NCBI GenBank assembly: GCA_964030785.1
Contig: OZ034968.1
Coordinates: forward strand, 21,297,186-21,361,185
DNA: 64,000 nt
Reading direction: 5' to 3'
Origin: Siderastrea siderea
Taxonomy: Eukaryota > Cnidaria > Anthozoa > Scleractinia > Rhizangiidae
Shown: piece after piece, positions 1-9,773 of the stretch
Layout: the number at the start of each line of letters is the position of its first letter
Position numbering within the stretch: the stretch's first letter is position 1
Notes under the pieces: model-generated
What the model saw: only the letters and a program-made list of their open reading frames with translations
What the model was told of the DNA's origin: nothing
Databases searched by the model: none
Position numbers and translations under genes: made by a program

Positions 1-2
1 AA

Positions 3-197
3 AGTGCCCTATTGGAGAAGGATTTCAACAATAGCATTGAATTTTTTTACAACAGCGATATGACCGGTTATTTCACATATTTCAACACAGTTCCAAGTGG
101 TTGGGATATGAGTTGTATCATTGAATGGCTACGTATCCCTCAACCAATCTCAGTTGACATTGAATATATTCCCTCAAAGCCTGAGAATTATGAATAA
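3..197 (+). CDS. C-terminal end of an unknown protein (5' end outside window)
   Basis: The frame is open from the window edge to a TAA at 195-197, giving about 64 residues. There is no ATG at the start, so the visible part is probably the tail of a longer protein. It contains an aromatic-rich stretch (FTYFNTVPSGWD) and ends with PSKPENYE. I do not recognise the family. It is intronless, AT-rich and followed 143 bp later by another same-strand ORF, the compact layout expected of an integrated DNA virus or Polinton-like element rather than a host gene. Confidence 0.45.
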   Translation, partial: SALLEKDFNNSIEFFYNSDMTGYFTYFNTVPSGWDMSCIIEWLRIPQPISVDIEYIPSKPENYE

Positions 198-339
198 TAT
201 AAACAATATAATATGAAAACATCAACTTTAATCAACGAAATTATTGAGAATATAGAAAAAATAGTTCGAAACATCAGAAAATTATACATTAGTATTAAGA
301 AATCGTTTAAAAAAGAAAAAATGTAACCATATAATATAT

Positions 340-831
340 ATGGATAGACGTGAAAACATATTCAATTGGAACCATGTTTCAGAAAATTTAACGGAAGATC
401 AAATATCTGAGTTGAAAGCATTGTATAGATTCTACCATAAGAAATACTGGCTTTTTAAAATGACCTTTAAATATTTCAAAAAAGCAGAACTTACATGTAA
501 TATCATATCTGCATCACTAGTAGTAACAGGGACTATAGTTGGTGGTGTAACTCTAAACCCTATTCCTCTCGGAACAATATCTGGTGCTGGGCTCTTGCTT
601 AAAACATATTCTGAGGCTAAAAATTATAAAAGGAAGATTGAGATGTGTAAATTCGCATACACCTCGTACGAAAAGGTTTTAACAGATTTGCGGTCCTTTA
701 TGAGAGGAATGGAGTATAATGACAAAGAATTTATTGATTATGTCAAAGTACTTGATGAAATAATCATTGATATGTGTCCATTAACTGACAAATTTGAAAA
801 GAAATATAATAAGGTGTTCATCCAACAATAG
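340..831 (+). CDS. Small two-helix membrane protein, virus-like element gene
   Basis: The 163-residue ORF starts at ATG 340 after an A-rich leader. A charged N-terminal helix (about residues 15-45) precedes two hydrophobic segments: about 52-74 (CNIISASLVVTGTIVGG) and about 76-92 (PIPLGTISGAGLLL). A long charged helical C-terminus follows, with Lys, Glu and Tyr repeats. This arrangement, two adjacent membrane helices followed by a soluble helix, recalls the SLATT (2TM) effector fold of conflict systems, but I see no diagnostic motif and the comparison rests on topology only. Its 3' end overlaps the convergent zinc-ribbon gene by 14 bp. No introns are evident. Function unknown. Confidence 0.55.
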   Translation: MDRRENIFNWNHVSENLTEDQISELKALYRFYHKKYWLFKMTFKYFKKAELTCNIISASLVVTGTIVGGVTLNPIPLGTISGAGLLLKTYSEAKNYKRKIEMCKFAYTSYEKVLTDLRSFMRGMEYNDKEFIDYVKVLDEIIIDMCPLTDKFEKKYNKVFIQQ

Positions 832-1390
832 ATTTTATTTTATCACCGATAAGAGACATAATAATAGCCCAATATTGATTGTAAAAAGCTAATGTTTTTT
901 TCGATTTACTAATTGGGATTTGTTCGTAAGGTATTCCCATCATCTTGAATATCATTCTCATAATGAAATTAACGCTAGTCATCCTTTTCCTTATACCATT
1001 AACTTCATTAAGAATCTTACCTATCTCAGCAAATACCAAATCAATCTTATTTTTTTGATAGTGTGATATTTCTATATTATATTTTTGTGCGATATCGAGT
1101 AATATGTTGTTGATGTGGTACTCTCGATGGTAAACAGATTTTCTTATAAATTTATGTCTATTTTTATAAAAATCAACATATTCTTTCAAATAATTATATC
1201 CTTGTACTACGCCGCAAATCTGACATACTAACATTCCGTCTTCGTTTATAACATCCTGATTACAACAGCATAAATCATTTTTTACTAAACGATCTTTTGG
1301 TTTTTCATTAGAATCCAAATTTTGGTCACAGAAAGGACATGAAATTTCTGTTTTACTTAGATAAACATGTAATTCATCATTACAATCCAT
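818..1390 (-). CDS. VLTF3-like late transcription factor (zinc ribbon), viral origin
   Basis: The 190-residue ORF starts at ATG 1390. Zinc-ribbon cysteines are visible at about 18-21 (CPFC), 41-43 (CCC) and 55-58 (CQICG). A basic region follows with the Tyr/His motif HREYHINNILLDIA near 87-100, then a helical C-terminus (NGIRKRMTSVNFIMRMIFK). Paired Cys ribbons, then a helix around an R/K-x-H-F/I motif and a C-terminal helical module, is the pattern of poxvirus/NCLDV late transcription factor VLTF3, which acts at late viral promoters. The similarity was recognised by eye, so a TFIIB-type zinc-ribbon protein is the alternative. It is convergent with the 2TM gene and probably belongs to the same integrated element. 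Confidence 0.6.
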   Translation of the reverse strand: MDCNDELHVYLSKTEISCPFCDQNLDSNEKPKDRLVKNDLCCCNQDVINEDGMLVCQICGVVQGYNYLKEYVDFYKNRHKFIRKSVYHREYHINNILLDIAQKYNIEISHYQKNKIDLVFAEIGKILNEVNGIRKRMTSVNFIMRMIFKMMGIPYEQIPISKSKKTLAFYNQYWAIIMSLIGDKIKSIVG

Positions 1391-1841
1391 TTCTATACTT
1401 TTATATGAGATAATATTTTATATCAAAACGCAACAACTTCTAATATTTTTATCAGAAAAAAATAATATATGGGTAAGTCTTTGATTGATCTAGAAATATC
1501 ATACGATCGTTTCATGACATTGACACAATAGCTATTAGTGATAACGTCACGACACAGCTGTGGCATTTTGTGGTTTAAATAGACTGTCTGCTTTTCCGAG
1601 AATTTTAGACTTCCTGTTGTATGAAGTCACGCAATGGAAAATGTGTTCGTTTCCACATGAAATAAAAACATATAGATTTCCATGATATGGAAACATATAT
1701 AGATTTCCATATGAAATAAAAACATATAGATTCTATTAAATGGAAAAATATATAGATTCCATCAAATGGAAAGTAGTTTCATAGTTGGGTTTGGTTTCCA
1801 GAGCATTTTGAAAAAATGCGCTGGTACCCCCAACTATATAA
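1391..1841. other. AT-rich gap with short direct repeats between virus-like segment and retrotransposon
   Basis: No ORF is supported here. From about 1650 to 1790 a degenerate unit around ATATAGATTTCCAT, alternating with GAAATAAAAACAT, repeats at least four times. The left element and the BEL/Pao truncation point meet near 1790-1845, but no target duplication is obvious. Confidence 0.5.
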
Positions 1842-4800
1842 CTACTCAAAGCCCATTTCGGAGGCGTCAGCAAAGACATGAAGTTGCATCGAAGCTTCAG
1901 GACATGTGTCAACACAGAAACAGCGGGGCAGTTCAAATTCACTCAGTTTCACCAGATCACCAAGCCAATCTTCCCAAATTCTCTGGTCTTCTTCATCTAA
2001 GGGCTCGTCCCAGCCTTTGTTCTTACGCCACAACATTTGGATCAGACATTTCGCGGGCAGCATGTATGGAGCTAACACTCCTAGTGGGTCGAACACGGTT
2101 GAAAGACGGCTTAGGACGCCTCGCTTGGTTGACTCATACGCTTGACTTGAGCAAACAGAGAAACGGAAACAATCTGTTTCAGTGTTCCATTTCAAACCCA
2201 GTGTGCGTTCAATTGGAAGTTCGTCAAAGTTTACATCAACCGACGGGCTAGCTTTCTCTTCGGGAGGGATTTGTGACAGGACTTCACGTGAGGAGCTGAT
2301 CCACTTGGTCAACCTGAAACCTCCCCGGGACAAGAGAGAAGTCATTTCACGGAACATTCGCACTGCGGTGGCTTCGTCACATACGGATTTTAGAAAGTCA
2401 TCCATGTAGAAATTCTTCTCTACTGATTGGATCGTATCTTCAGAAAACAAGACGTCTTCACGGTTGTCAAGTGCTGTCTTTCTCAATACATAGTTAGCCA
2501 TGCACGGAGAGGACGCAGCTCCGAAGATCATGACGAGCATCTGATACACATCAGGTGGGCGTTGCAGTTCCAAGTTCCGCCACAGGAACCTGAGAGCAGG
2601 CTGATCTTCTTCTATGATTTGAACTTGGTGAAACATGGCCTCGATGTCGGCGGCTAGGCCAACGCGCTGTTCTCTGAATCGCAACAGCACACCCACTAGG
2701 CTATTCAGGAGGTCCGGCCCGATGTGAAGTTGGTCATTTAAAGACACTCCATCGTGTTTGGCAGCAGCATCCATGACGATGCGGACTTTGTCGGGCTTAT
2801 TGGGGTTACGGACTGGATGATGCGGCAGAAACCACTGTTTTGGGGTCGGGATGGCTGCCTCTTCGGGGCTAAGCTTTCTAGCGTAACCCTTGTCAATGTA
2901 GTCTTTAATAATGGCACAGTACTTCTTCGCAAGGTCTTCGTCACGCTTAAGTTTCCTTTCGGTGGACTCCAGTCGCTTTACAGCCATGAGACGGTTGTCG
3001 GGAAACTCTACTTCTTGCTCTCTCCATAGCATTCCGACTTCATATCTGCCCGACACATGCTTAACAGTTCTTTCTAATGTCTCAATAGCCCTTTTATCTT
3101 CAAGAGAACGGGGTGTCACGTCTTCATACTTCGTGCCAAAGGATTCCGTTCGCCACCAGTCTTCTACTTGCTTGTTTAACGATCCTTCAGCGTTCAGGAC
3201 ACCGTGCACATGCATAACATGAAGACACTCAGGTTTGACAACCGACTTAACTGAACCAGCGAGGGTCCAGCCAAAGGCTGTGAGAATTGCAACAGGCTGC
3301 CCTGGACGACCTCTTCGCACATCACGCTGTAATATCGCATCCAAAACGTTTGCTCCCAGCAAAACTGTCACGTCTTCGGAATTAACTTCAGGAATACTCA
3401 GATTGTTCAGGTGCGGAAAATCCTCTATCATGGTACGAGTAACCTTTTGTGGGGGCAGGCTTAACTGTGGTACGGTCCAAGCTTCTTCTACGGCTATCTG
3501 GGCACTGGCTTCTGACCCCCCCGGTGCACCAACATGAAACGACACCTTTCTCGAACGTACGGGTCTGCCAGACGAGTTTATGGTACCAAGTTGTAAAGGG
3601 CCATTCTCACCATCAAGCCTAATAGCATCAGCAAAGCTTTCCAGGATAAGCGAAGTTTGGCTGCCGGAGTCTAGCAGCGCAAATGTACTTACTTTAACCC
3701 CTTTGGGGGTCGCAACTACTATCGGTACGATCTGCAGCAGAACAGCAGTGGGAACGCAGTTAACGAATGAAGCTCCAACAAAGACGGGTACTGCTGCATT
3801 CAAAGGCGGGACGGGAGGCGGATTGTTCACAGGTGGCATTCCGACGAAAACAGGTGCTGCACCATGGATTAGTGGGTGGTGGTATTTGTCACAGCCTTCC
3901 ATGTCGCATCGTTTCTTGCGTGTACAGTCACGAGACTGGTGGTCCGTTGACTCAAAACAAGAAAAGCACAACCTCTTTTCTTTACCTAGTTGCGCTCTTT
4001 GGTTGACATCCATCGCCAGGAATTTCTCACACTTCTCAATTGCATGCTTGCTGTCGCACACCAGACAGTTCTTACTTGTGGGTTGGGACTGTTTTCCTGT
4101 CGTGGCACTCGTGGCCAAGGTGGAGAATCTGTGAGGCTCATGACTGCTATCGCCATGTTGCTCTCCTTTTCGCGGTGGTCTTCTAAAGCGAGATCTTCCT
4201 CCTCTCGACGGCTTACCGAAGCTGGGTAAGGGTTCACAGACCATGGTCTTAGCACGAAGCCTGGCACGGAGCCATTCATCAAGATCAACAAGAGTGGGAA
4301 TGGCTGGTTGCATCTCAATCTTTCTTTCACCCCACTTTTCCTTTAATGGGTCAGGTAATTTCTGTAGTACAGCACGAATGTTGGTTGAAGAAAACAAATC
4401 GTGTGAGTACCCCAAGCTCTTCATTGTGGCGACCGCATTGTGCAGGGTGTTGTAGAATGAACGAAGTTGAGCTATGTCTCCCTCAACAACAATCGGGTGA
4501 TCAAGTGCAGTTTTCATAAAGGCTCCAGCAACGAGTTCCTCATTTCCAAATTGTTCTTCAAGTTCTATCAGGGCTGCTTTATAGAGATGACCATGGTTGA
4601 GCATCCCTCCAATAGCTCTCTTTGCATTTCCGGTCAAAGCCCTTTGGAGGTAAGTCATTCTCTGCGTATCGGTGAGGGGTTGGTCATGTACTAAGCATTT
4701 AAACAGTGATATGAACTGAGGCCACTCAAGCGGATCCCCTGAAAAACGCGGCAATTCTAGACGTGGTATCGATTTTACGAACGCTGGTGTTACCTCTACT

Positions 4801-5789
4801 CTTGTTTCCCCCTTTATCGGACTCTGCTTAGCTGAGATCTCCTTAATCCAAGAAACATCAAGGCGCTCCTCCGTGTCGCAATAAGCTTGATCAGACTTAG
4901 GAGACTGCTTGTTTAACGTAGATGATTTAATCGGGGGTGGCAACTTTACATTTTGCAGAGGTAAAGAGTCATTGTGATCCTTATCACTGTTTACACTTTC
5001 CTTTATTTTGGGTTTAATGTCACGGTAAACAGTTTCAACTTCAGCATCTTCAAAGTCCCGTAAACGGTTCTCAATATCTTCTGGATCTCTTTTATTCTTG
5101 TCAGGAATGTCAAGCTGAGCTTCTAGTCGCAATCTTTCGACCTCATATTCAAGTTCTCTTATACGGCGATGTTCTTGTAATTGTCTTTCCTGTTCGAGGT
5201 TTTCGGCTCGCTTACGTTCCTCCTCTAGTCGGCGTTGAGCTTCTTTCTTTGCTTGTTCGATTTGCAGATCCATCACGCGTGCACGCCTCTCGCTTTCACT
5301 CGCGCGTGAGGGTGGGCTTTGACCGCTGGCCGACTCAAATTGAAGCGAAGGCGCGTATTCACTACCAGCTTCTGAAGGCAGTTCGTTTTCCCTTTCGTTT
5401 AGCGAAATTTCAATGTTTTCCAGGCATAGATTTGCTCTTCCAGTGGCCTTTTCCGTTAGCTCCAGGTGTTCCTGCAATCCTTCAAGTTCCAAAAACGATT
5501 CGTATTCTTCGCCTACACGCTCAAGTTCTCTCAACGCTTCCTCAATTTTGCCAGCCAGCTCGCGTAATTTCCTTCGACTTCCACGTGACTTCAAAAGACT
5601 CTCGGCGACGTTAACATGCCTCGTAAGCGTCGCCTTTCGGCGAGATAACTTGCTCTTGGCCTTCTCCTTTCGGGAGCTGAAGTTTTCATAACGGCTAGGC
5701 CCAACGGCGACCCGCATTTCCTCTTCGTTTACATACTGCAACTGCACGTGGTCGGCCTCACTTTCTTTCGACATTTTCAAACTCAACAC
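1842..5789 (-). CDS. BEL/Pao LTR retrotransposon gag-pol polyprotein, 3' truncated
   Basis: This is one uninterrupted frame of 1,315 residues. In order there is a charged coiled coil (about 1-250); a DUF1759-type gag domain beginning near 342 (RLELPRFSGDPLEWPQF); two zinc knuckles near 575-615 (CLVCDSKHAIEKC, then CFSCFESTDHQSRDC); an aspartic protease with LLDSGSQTS near 700; and a reverse transcriptase with VRIVMDAAAKH, GLAADIEAMFHQV and the catalytic YMDD (FYMDDFLKS, about 1160). A Pao-type peptidase A17/connection region follows, and the frame stops just inside RNase H (HVFADASEMGFE, then TAG). The rest of RNase H, the integrase and the 3' LTR are missing, so this copy cannot move by itself. 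The absence of internal stops suggests the truncation is recent. Confidence 0.9.
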   Translation of the reverse strand: MLSLKMSKESEADHVQLQYVNEEEMRVAVGPSRYENFSSRKEKAKSKLSRRKATLTRHVNVAESLLKSRGSRRKLRELAGKIEEALRELERVGEEYESFLELEGLQEHLELTEKATGRANLCLENIEISLNERENELPSEAGSEYAPSLQFESASGQSPPSRASESERRARVMDLQIEQAKKEAQRRLEEERKRAENLEQERQLQEHRRIRELEYEVERLRLEAQLDIPDKNKRDPEDIENRLRDFEDAEVETVYRDIKPKIKESVNSDKDHNDSLPLQNVKLPPPIKSSTLNKQSPKSDQAYCDTEERLDVSWIKEISAKQSPIKGETRVEVTPAFVKSIPRLELPRFSGDPLEWPQFISLFKCLVHDQPLTDTQRMTYLQRALTGNAKRAIGGMLNHGHLYKAALIELEEQFGNEELVAGAFMKTALDHPIVVEGDIAQLRSFYNTLHNAVATMKSLGYSHDLFSSTNIRAVLQKLPDPLKEKWGERKIEMQPAIPTLVDLDEWLRARLRAKTMVCEPLPSFGKPSRGGRSRFRRPPRKGEQHGDSSHEPHRFSTLATSATTGKQSQPTSKNCLVCDSKHAIEKCEKFLAMDVNQRAQLGKEKRLCFSCFESTDHQSRDCTRKKRCDMEGCDKYHHPLIHGAAPVFVGMPPVNNPPPVPPLNAAVPVFVGASFVNCVPTAVLLQIVPIVVATPKGVKVSTFALLDSGSQTSLILESFADAIRLDGENGPLQLGTINSSGRPVRSRKVSFHVGAPGGSEASAQIAVEEAWTVPQLSLPPQKVTRTMIEDFPHLNNLSIPEVNSEDVTVLLGANVLDAILQRDVRRGRPGQPVAILTAFGWTLAGSVKSVVKPECLHVMHVHGVLNAEGSLNKQVEDWWRTESFGTKYEDVTPRSLEDKRAIETLERTVKHVSGRYEVGMLWREQEVEFPDNRLMAVKRLESTERKLKRDEDLAKKYCAIIKDYIDKGYARKLSPEEAAIPTPKQWFLPHHPVRNPNKPDKVRIVMDAAAKHDGVSLNDQLHIGPDLLNSLVGVLLRFREQRVGLAADIEAMFHQVQIIEEDQPALRFLWRNLELQRPPDVYQMLVMIFGAASSPCMANYVLRKTALDNREDVLFSEDTIQSVEKNFYMDDFLKSVCDEATAVRMFREMTSLLSRGGFRLTKWISSSREVLSQIPPEEKASPSVDVNFDELPIERTLGLKWNTETDCFRFSVCSSQAYESTKRGVLSRLSTVFDPLGVLAPYMLPAKCLIQMLWRKNKGWDEPLDEEDQRIWEDWLGDLVKLSEFELPRCFCVDTCPEASMQLHVFADASEMGFE

Positions 5790-6079
5790 ACTTCATTTCA
5801 GCAAAACACTCAATGTTTACGTACCACAAAAACCTCGCTCTGCTACCAGATGTGCAGACGGATGTTCGGGATGAATTCAAACGTGATTAAACTGACGACG
5901 AAACGGTTATCTTGAACTAGAACTAGATTTAATCAGCTGCTCCTGAATTACAAACATCAACGCAACACGAGTCGAAGGCGATTACAAAGGTCGATTAAAC
6001 TCGTTGCGTGACATGTGATCACGTGTTCAGTTTTGGCGCGAACACCCGCCTACCCCATAAAAAATGAACGGTCCCTAAC
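5790..6079 (-). repeat. Possible 5' LTR/leader of the BEL/Pao element
   Basis: Read on the minus strand, the segment upstream of the polyprotein start begins with TGTTAGGGACCGTTC at 6079, a TG-initiated sequence of the sort that opens LTRs. There is no second LTR in the window because the 3' half of the element is gone, so the boundary and the primer-binding site cannot be verified. Confidence 0.3.
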
Positions 6080-7437
6080 AGAGAGTGGCCTCAATTGTCT
6101 AATTGAACAAAAAACAGCCATAACACAAAGAAAACAACAAAGGTTGCTGTAAACGTATTTCGGCAATATTAAGAAGAGAGAAAAGTCGACGAAAACTTGC
6201 CAAACCTACGCGGTACCAATACTAATGTCACGCGATGCGTGTCACGGCGGCTGAAGTCAAACTGTGCGATTTTCGAACATTTTCGCTTCGGGTGAGGTTA
6301 TATTAAAAATTTCACTCACTTGAATCGATTTTACAAGGAAATTACGCACAAAAATTGAGTATCCGGGAGAATGAGGCCGATTATCCGGGACACCAGAGAT
6401 TAACGCTAAAGCAGCTCCGGTTTCAAAATCTACAAAAAATTTGGAAAGTTTTGACACCAAATTTGTCAGGATTCGCGAAGATTTTTCCTCGTCCAATTGG
6501 CGCTGAAGTTTCTCTTCGTGGTGAAGTATTCTCCACGTTCACTATTCTGTTTAATGGCGAACGAGCAAAGAAATGAGCAAAAAACTTCAAGTAAAAACCC
6601 ATCGCCGTCTAAAACCAGTTCCAAGGCAACCGTGAAAACATGACTTGTATTAAAAAGTCCCGGCGATATTTGACAATAAAACGAACGTGTTACAGTTATT
6701 TTGTGTTCGTGCTGACTGAAAACAGTTCATCATATATGTTTTCCTGGCCTTGCGTGACGTCGCGAAATCTTCAAAATTCCCTTTCTGTCGTCTTTCGTCT
6801 CTCGATTTAGTCTGGAAATTTATTGATTCCTTTTTTTTTTTAATTTTGTTTGCTTAAAGCATCATTTCGGCCTTTGTTTAGGTTGTGTGGATAAATCAGA
6901 ATAAATGTCCATCCCAAAGAGCAAAGAGTTTAATATGGGAGCTTCTTACGTCGAAAGTTAAAACTTGCAGCTGTTCTGAGAAAGTTCTACGCACATGGCC
7001 AAAGCCAGGAAAAAGAATGGCGAACTGTGACACGAGCACGAGTACATTGTCTTGTTGAATGATAAAACAATTATTGAACTCGATTTCGCAAAATATCGTG
7101 ATTTGTCAGTGTCTCTCAGATCACGATATTTTGCTCAACCTCGTCCAATAATTTTGATAACTATCACTTGTTAACATTACCACTTAACGTGCGTTTTCTT
7201 GGTAACCATTCTGAAATGACAAATTATTCAGGTATTTCATCTTTTACATGGCAATTTCTAGTTAAACCAGAGAGAATAAAAAATATATATATATTATAGA
7301 AAATCAAATCAAAAAATATATGAAATTAGGGATACTAAGGCTAACGTTTTCAGTTCCTGGATTAAGCTTCGTGCGTAGTAGACACTGGTTGGAAAACAAA
7401 AGCAGCAGTTAATCTGCCTACAGCAAGGACAACGCTG
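6080..7437. other. Non-coding, repeat-derived spacer
   Basis: I see no convincing gene. It contains scattered AT-rich tracts, a T-run at 6829-6841, and a hairpin at about 7069-7153 described separately. Confidence 0.5.
7069..7153. repeat. Short palindromic foldback element
   Basis: CGCAAAATATCGTGAT at about 7087 is mirrored by ATCACGATATTTTGC at about 7121, with a loop of roughly 20 bases. Flanking partial complementarity (TTATTGAACTCG against CCTCGTCCAATAA) extends the stem. It looks like a miniature foldback repeat. Confidence 0.55.
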
Positions 7438-8710
7438 TTACAGAGGAATAGATTTTTTAATTTTTGAAATTATATCCAAATCTTTTAAAAGGTTATATTT
7501 TTCTGTTACTTTATTAAAAAATTTTAAGCGTATGTTATAGTATAACGTGCATGAGAACAGAACGTGATGTTCATTTTCAATTTCACTGGAATGGCAGAAC
7601 GAACAGCTTCTAAAATTCACAGGAGTCTTGGGTATACTGTGTCTACCTGTTTCAATTCGTAACTTATGGCGAAATTGCGAAGGGTAGCCAAGACGAATCT
7701 TCTTGTTTGTCTTTTAAGTTTGTTTTACAGTCTCTGAAATTTCAGTTCGAAGAACTCCAAAATAAATATTAATTGTGGATGATTTCTATTGTGTATTTGT
7801 TTATGTGAAAATCATATTTGTTAAGTATTGATTTCCTACAATTCTTTTGGAAGAATACAACTTTTGTTTTCTTCGGATTAAGAGAGAGCAGCCAATTATT
7901 GCAATATTCCAAAGGCCTTTGGCTGAATGAGAGATTAATACTAAATCACTTTCGTAAAATAACCAGTTTAGATGGGATCCATTTGGTAATGTGATCGAAT
8001 CTGGTTCTTCTTGGTCTAGTAAAAAAGGATATCATTTAATAACAAATTGAACAACAAGGAAGACAGAATACAACCTTGTCGTACACCTTTATTGTAGTCA
8101 AAAAATTCTGTTCCTTTATCTTAAAGCTTAAGGACGGCGCCTCCTAATAGAGATATATTTTTGCAAAGGTTATGACTATGGGAGAAAAGAAGCTCTTAGA
8201 AAGGGTCGTTGGAATGTAAAAAGATAAATGTGGGTAAGCACGCATTTTTCAGAGATAATTAAGCAACCATAATTCTAAAAGAAGCGTTAAAATACAAAGA
8301 ATGTATGGCAATTTCTTTCCAAATTTAACCTCAATTATCTCTGAAAAATGCGCAGTTATCCCCGATTTTTTTTTGGATTCTGATAATCCTTGCTAAGATC
8401 TGCTATTCCCACATAGTCATAAACTGCGCAAAAGTATTGTTGTATTAGGGGCAAATTCATTAAGAAACCCGAATATCCCGAGATGCGCAGAACGTATGTG
8501 CAGTAAGAAAAGGAGGCACCGTCCTTAATAGAGCATTTAGTCCTTGAGTAAACATTTTTATCAAATGATAAAATTTCTCACCTATATTAAAGTAGAGGGG
8601 TTTGTAAAATAGACCTCATGCCAAACTGAACCAAAGGCCTTCTTGAAATCGATGAAGCAAGTGAACAATTAGCCTTTTGCGTTATGACTGAAATATTTGT
8701 GGATTAAACA
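7438..8710 (-). pseudogene. Non-LTR retrotransposon (LINE) reverse transcriptase relic, split by a MITE
   Basis: The minus strand shows broken but recognisable LINE pieces. RT motif A is at about 8665 (CFIDFKKAFGSVWH). The DYNKGVRQGC(I)LS segment is at about 8095, and a degraded middle follows at 7760-8040. The C-terminal RHKLRIETGRHS plus zinc-binding CSFCHSSEIENEHHVLFSC lies at about 7560-7680. A stop and frameshifts interrupt it, and a 401 bp MITE (8128-8528) sits inside the RT. Endonuclease and 5' end are absent. Confidence 0.8.
8128..8528. mobile_element. Foldback MITE with TTAA target duplication
   Basis: Terminal repeats TTAAGGACGGCGCCTCCT (8128-8145) and AGGAGGCACCGTCCTTAA (8511-8528) are inverted. 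The complementarity continues inward: TTATGACTATG on the left matches CATAGTCATAA on the right, and CGCATTTTTCAGAGATAATT matches its complement. The whole element could therefore fold into one long hairpin. It interrupts a LINE frame. Removing the element and one TTAA restores LINE-like sequence across the junction, which fixes the ends and the TTAA duplication. Confidence 0.85.
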
Positions 8711-8732
8711 TTCGACTCACTCCACTGTGGTT

Positions 8733-8804
8733 GCCTCGGTAGCTCAGTGGCTAGAGCACCTTCATGAGATCGGGGTGTCGTGGGTTCGAATCCCCCTCGG
8801 GGCA
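8733..8804 (+). tRNA. tRNA-like sequence (tRNA pseudogene or SINE head)
   Basis: The 72 nt sequence folds approximately as a cloverleaf. The acceptor GCCTCGG pairs with TCGGGGC (two wobbles), the D arm is GCTC/GAGC, and the T-loop is TTCGAAT. The A box (TAGCTCAGTGG) and B box (GGTTCGAATCC) are intact. The anticodon stem has a C-C mismatch, the T stem has a T-C mismatch, and the anticodon would read GAG (Leu) without the long variable arm of a real tRNA-Leu. It is therefore more likely a tRNA-derived SINE head or pseudogene than a working tRNA. No CCA is encoded. Confidence 0.5.
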
Positions 8805-8819
8805 TTTGATTTTTTCCGA

Positions 8820-9773
8820 CATTTGTTCTGTTAATATATAGATAGGCATATCAGAGTTTACCTCTCTGATGATGAACATTTGTTCGAAATATGCCGTATT
8901 ACGTACAATCTTGGATGAGTTGTCTAATTGCTCAATGTTGTCCTGAATCTGTAAAATTAGAATTTCTTTTTAGATCTGTTTAATTCCATGGAGTGTGAGT
9001 TTAAGGAGTTGATTTCTGCTACTTTGACTTCACGATGAGAGACAACTGATTTCAGCTCGGATATCGTCGCGCTGTTCTTAGCGGACAACCTTCTTATGGC
9101 ATCGATTTTGAATCCCTTCTATTCCGGTTGATGGGTGTTTGGAAACCAGCTATTTCGGTACACGTGTCCTGAGGAAAAATCAGCTGATTCATCTTTTGAG
9201 CCTTCACTTTGGTTTTCCTGCCTGAGGGGAAGTGTAGCACTTCCGCAAGATGTTGTAAACGAGTTTTTAGCCTCTTGCGTTGCTGTTCTTTAGTATAAGG
9301 CACGGAAAGATCTTGCTCCATTGGGACTGGGTATTGTTTATTATTTTGGGACACAGGGAGCTCCGTCGGCTCTTTTAAGATAGGGAATTCTCTTTCTACC
9401 CAGAAGTTATACGCAATTCCTTGGAACATAATTACTCTAGTAGTGCGTTGAATGGTGATAAGCAAGGTATTTCGCGTATCGCTGATGTCGTCAAAATCTT
9501 GTGACATGTCAGAGGTCGCGGTAACAGCTTTTTGGTCAACTTTAAATATCTTGATTTCGATGACTTTAAAATTTGTTTAAGTGTAGTCCTCTTGGTCAAT
9601 GCATTTGATGAGGTAGGTACCGTTATCCTTGACAGTCTCGTAGTAGCGATATTGGAAAGTTTTAAATAATCCAATGAAGGATGTGTTCTTTTGATGTCAG
9701 AAAGGCTCCACATTTGGTTTGCTGGTTTGCAAAGGTCCAAGTCGATGTCTTCGATATCTTTCTTCAAGGTCAT
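8820..9773 (-). pseudogene. Frameshifted coding relic of unknown family
   Basis: An ATG at 9773 opens a frame beginning MTLKKDIEDIDLDL. Protein-like sequence continues in other frames, with shifts near 9570 (TTLKQILK then VIEIKIFKVDQ), near 9100 (RNRRDSK then IDAIRRLSAKN) and near 8965. The middle part (MSQDFDDISDTRNTLLITI) runs 137 codons unbroken and the C-terminal part looks coiled-coil. I do not recognise the family. It could be a decayed domesticated gene, a LINE ORF1 relic (it lies upstream of, and on the same strand as, the LINE RT relic), or a gene with unresolved short introns. Confidence 0.4.

Noticed and set aside
8733..8804. A functional tRNA-Leu gene
   Set aside because: Anticodon GAG lacks the long variable arm of tRNA-Leu, and the anticodon and T stems contain mismatches. 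Kept only as tRNA-like.
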